DNA of 38,048 nt from NCBI GenBank assembly GCA_018714445.1, contig DVNK01000035.1, positions 1-38,048 of the forward strand, read 5' to 3'. Source of the DNA: Candidatus Fimadaptatus faecigallinarum. GTDB lineage: Bacteria; Bacillota; Clostridia; Christensenellales; Aristaeellaceae. Under the pieces are notes generated by a model, which worked only from the letters and a program-made list of their open reading frames with translations, ran no database searches and was not told the DNA's origin. This document shows positions 35,730 through 38,048 of the stretch, in pieces; position 1 is the stretch's first letter, and each line of letters starts with the position of its first letter. The position numbers and the translations under genes were made by a program.

Positions 35730-36875
35730 TCAGATGCGCCCATGCAGCCGCACTATCCGCGACGGATCGCTGTTCTTGCTGGATTTGCGCAGCACAGCCA
35801 CGCAACCGACTATCGCAAACAACCAGCCCAGCAACAGGTCGCGCACCACGCTGCCCACGAATTCGCCATCCTCTATCAAAATCTCGATCATCATGCCCAG
35901 GTACTCATTAAATCCAATCGCCTGCATAAGCTCCGCGCCCGCCTGCGTGTATTCGCGCCATATCATGGCGCCCAGCGCGGCCGCGTCGCCCACGACCACC
36001 GCCATCAATGTACACGCGATTATGCATATAAGGCGCGCCTTGCCCGGGCGACCGCCCAGCAAATCGTAACCCTTGCCCGCCAGCAGCGCTGTCACCATGC
36101 CGACAATGGACGCCGTATACCCGGCCAGCCCCACTGCGCACCAGAGCGCCGCGCCTATCAGCGCGCCCACCACTGCGCCAATCATCCCGCGCGCCACGCC
36201 GCCCTGATGCAGCGCGCACACGTACTCGACGCGGCCTATGCAGTCGGCGTCCATGGCCACCACGCGCTCGCCCGGCAACAATGCCGCGCACGCATCGCCA
36301 TGCAGTTCTCGCCCGCACAGCATGCACTCGCCCGGGTGCGTCAGCTCCGCGATCTGCGGCAGCACTTCCTCTATAAACGCCTCTACGCACTTCAACGTGC
36401 CGGGGTTGTCGAAGAAGTTGACCTCCAATGCGCTGCCGTCCGCCTCAATCTCGATACCGTTCAGGCGCTGACCGCTGCGCATCAGGCGGTAACGCTTATA
36501 GTCGCTGGCCAGCTCTATTATGCGTTCAGCCAGCGCGTCGGCCCGCTGCTGTGCTGGGGTCTGACCGAGCTGTGCCGGAGTCTGACCGGGCTGCGCTGGA
36601 GTCTGACCGAGCGGCGCCTCAGTCTGATCAGACTGCGCCGGAGTCTGACTGGACTGCGCCGGAGTCTGACTGGACTGCGCCACGACTATCTGGTCAGCGG
36701 ATGCCTGCGTTCCGGCCTGCGGCAGCTCGCCCTGGCCCACGTATATGCTCAGGCGCTTGTAGCCCGCGCCCTCGCTCAGCGATATCAGGCAGTCCTTGAC
36801 CATGCCATAAGCAACTCCGCTTTCAATGTTCATGCCGTACTTGGCCGCCAGCTTCTTCAACCCAAACGCTATCAT
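35730..36875 (-). CDS. hypothetical membrane protein with Q-T-P-A-Q repeats
   Basis: A 381-residue protein of no family I recognise. Residues 1-60 are soluble (MIAFGLKKLAAKYGMNIESG). Residues 66-110 hold six or seven copies of a seven-residue repeat around GQTPAQ/SQTPAQ. Residues 111-225 form a cytosolic domain with a Cys pair C184-x2-C187 and C196 (GECMLCGRELHGDACA), possibly a small metal knuckle. Four probable membrane helices follow, at about 229-250, 253-267, 281-303 and 346-363, with a basic C-terminus. ATG 36875 lies six bases after GGAGG; an extension to 37073 runs through the promoter. It lies alone between tuf and rpsJ. Confidence 0.8.
   Translation of the reverse strand: MIAFGLKKLAAKYGMNIESGVAYGMVKDCLISLSEGAGYKRLSIYVGQGELPQAGTQASADQIVVAQSSQTPAQSSQTPAQSDQTEAPLGQTPAQPGQTPAQLGQTPAQQRADALAERIIELASDYKRYRLMRSGQRLNGIEIEADGSALEVNFFDNPGTLKCVEAFIEEVLPQIAELTHPGECMLCGRELHGDACAALLPGERVVAMDADCIGRVEYVCALHQGGVARGMIGAVVGALIGAALWCAVGLAGYTASIVGMVTALLAGKGYDLLGGRPGKARLICIIACTLMAVVVGDAAALGAMIWREYTQAGAELMQAIGFNEYLGMMIEILIEDGEFVGSVVRDLLLGWLFAIVGCVAVLRKSSKNSDPSRIVRLHGRI
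36546..36680. repeat. 21-bp coding tandem repeat
   Basis: Six to seven 21-bp units (plus strand reads GTCTGACCGAGCTGTGCCGGA-like, one base over a 20-base core) encode the seven-residue S/G-Q-T-P-A-Q pattern. One unit is altered to DQTEAPL. Confidence 0.85.
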
Positions 36876-36924
36876 GCCATTCCTCCCGAGCGCCGGCGCA
36901 TGCCGGTGCATGCAGTTGTCACAC

Positions 36925-36953
36925 ATTATAGCGTAATTATACATTGTTGTCAA
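36925..36953 (-). promoter_or_regulatory. consensus SigA promoter of the 381-residue gene
   Basis: Minus-strand TTGACA (36948-36953), 17 bp, TATAAT (36925-36930), both perfect. A second TATAAT lies inside the spacer, 6 bases after the -35. Confidence 0.88.
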
Positions 36954-37035
36954 CTTGTTGCCATATTTAAGTGCGCTATTTGTCGAATATCCGATGCCTG
37001 ACGCGCCGCCGGCGCATGCGCTGATCCTGCCACAT

Positions 37036-37072
37036 GAAAAAAGCGCCTCCGCCCACAAGGGGCAGAGACGCA
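37036..37072 (-). terminator. terminator after tuf
   Basis: Minus-strand GCGTCTCTGCCC pairs with GGGCGGAGGCGC (some G-U pairs) around a short loop, followed by six T. Confidence 0.88.
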
Positions 37073-37084
37073 TACATGCATCAA

Positions 37085-38048
37085 TTATTCGATGACCTTG
37101 CTGACGACGCCGGAGCCAACGGTGCGGCCGCCCTCGCGGATAGCGAAGCGCAGACCTTCCTCGATAGCGATAGGCGTGATCAGGGTTATCTCCATGTCGA
37201 TATTATCGCCCGGCATGACCATTTCGACGCCTTCCGGCAGCTTGATCGTTCCGGTAACGTCGGTCGTGCGGAAGTAGAACTGCGGACGATAGCCGTTGAA
37301 GAACGGGGTATGACGGCCGCCTTCTTCCTTGGTCAGCACGTACACCTGGCCGATATAGTGGGTGTGCGGATGTATCGTACCGGGCTTAGCCAGAACCTGG
37401 CCGCGCTCGATATCCGTGCGCTGCACGCCGCGCAGCAGGGCGCCGATGTTGTCGCCCGCCTCGGCGAAGTCCAGCGTCTTGCGGAACATCTCAACGCCGG
37501 TGACGACGGTGCTCTTGGGCTTGTCCTGCAGACCGACGATCTCTACCGTGTCGCCGACCTTGACGGTGCCGCGCTCAACACGACCCGTGGCAACGGTGCC
37601 GCGGCCGGTTATCGTGAACACGTCCTCAACAGGCATCAGGAAGGGCTTGTCGGTCGCGCGCTCAGGATCCGGGATGTAGCTGTCCACGGCGTCCATCAGC
37701 TCGAATATGCACTGCGTCTCGGGCGCCTTGCGGATGGTCTCCGCATCGGCGATCGCGCCAGCGCCGGTCGTCATGTACTCCAGCGCTACCAGCGCCGAGC
37801 CCTTGATGATCGGGGTGTCGTCGCCCGGGAAGTCGTAGCTGCTCAGCAGTTCGCGCACTTCCATCTCAACCAGCTCGAGCAGTTCCTCGTCGTCGACCAT
37901 GTCGCACTTGTTGAGGAACACAACGATGTAGGGAACGCCAACCTGACGCGCCAGCAGTATGTGCTCGCGGGTCTGGGGCATCGGGCCGTCAGCAGCCGAC
38001 ACAACCAGTATAGCGCCGTCCATCTGCGCAGCACCGGTTATCATGTTC
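37085..38048 (-). CDS. tuf: elongation factor Tu, 5' end cut by window
   Basis: The last 320 or so residues of EF-Tu, beginning within [20 protein letters not shown]; the first 80 or so residues, including the P-loop, lie off the right edge. G-domain NKCD (guanine specificity) and SAL are present, followed by domain II ([19 protein letters not shown]) and domain III ([20 protein letters not shown], ending SGVVSKVIE). It brings aminoacyl-tRNA to the ribosome. It probably ends an rpsL-rpsG-fusA-tuf unit outside the window. Confidence 0.98.
   Translation of the reverse strand, partial: NMITGAAQMDGAILVVSAADGPMPQTREHILLARQVGVPYIVVFLNKCDMVDDEELLELVEMEVRELLSSYDFPGDDTPIIKGSALVALEYMTTGAGAIADAETIRKAPETQCIFELMDAVDSYIPDPERATDKPFLMPVEDVFTITGRGTVATGRVERGTVKVGDTVEIVGLQDKPKSTVVTGVEMFRKTLDFAEAGDNIGALLRGVQRTDIERGQVLAKPGTIHPHTHYIGQVYVLTKEEGGRHTPFFNGYRPQFYFRTTDVTGTIKLPEGVEMVMPGDNIDMEITLITPIAIEEGLRFAIREGGRTVGSGVVSKVIE

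Noticed and set aside
1..38048. tRNA, rRNA or insertion sequence with terminal repeats
   Set aside because: No cloverleaf, rRNA segment or transposase was recognised by reading both strands.

Overview
The window comes from a GC-rich, low-GC-Gram-positive-type (Firmicutes/Clostridia) bacterium that makes endospores or descends from spore formers. The evidence is a full-length spoIVA, the Clostridia-type order of the S10-spc-alpha ribosomal cluster (rpsD sits between rpsK and rpoA, and a KOW-domain gene sits between map and infA), a Zn-type S14 and a Zn-lid adenylate kinase. I cannot name the genus; an uncultured gut Clostridia lineage such as Christensenellales is a guess. Starts are mostly preceded by strong GGAGG sites, and several starts are GTG or TTG. 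Non-ribosomal genes use the AUA isleucine codon heavily despite the high GC.

Layout. 1-240 is AT-rich (77 G+C in 240 by my count) and holds at most a decayed coding remnant. 381-2181 (minus) is a three-gene unit: tandem PRC-barrel protein, a 55-residue protein and an AI-2E-family permease. 2494-2973 (minus) is a lone Nudix hydrolase with a consensus promoter. 3432-10163 (plus) is a branched-chain amino-acid-type ABC uptake locus, livK-livH-livM-livG, then a 480-bp array of 43-44-bp tandem repeats, then a gene for a two-ACT-domain metallo-beta-lactamase-fold protein, then livF. 10649-12160 (minus) is spoIVA and 12349-15084 (minus) an MMPL/RND-type exporter, each with its own promoter.

15281-35269 (minus) is the large translation and secretion block. 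In transcription order it is rpsJ-rplC-rplD-rplW-rplB-rpsS-rplV-rpsC-rplP-rpmC-rpsQ-rplN-rplX-rplE-rpsN-rpsH-rplF-rplR-rpsE-rpmD-rplO-secY-adk-map-KOW-infA-rpmJ-rpsM-rpsK-rpsD-rpoA-rplQ, a terminator, then ecfA1-ecfA2-ecfT-truA. Upstream of it are a hypothetical membrane protein with a seven-residue repeat (35730-36875) and the 3' part of tuf, cut by the right edge.

Functionally most of the window is ordinary translation machinery. The unusual part is the liv locus. A protein with two amino-acid-sensing ACT domains fused to a metal-dependent hydrolase fold is coded 13 bp before livF and separates it from the other transporter genes, with a higher-order minisatellite in front of it. I infer, without direct proof, that this protein links amino-acid sensing to the transporter or to metabolism of what it imports.
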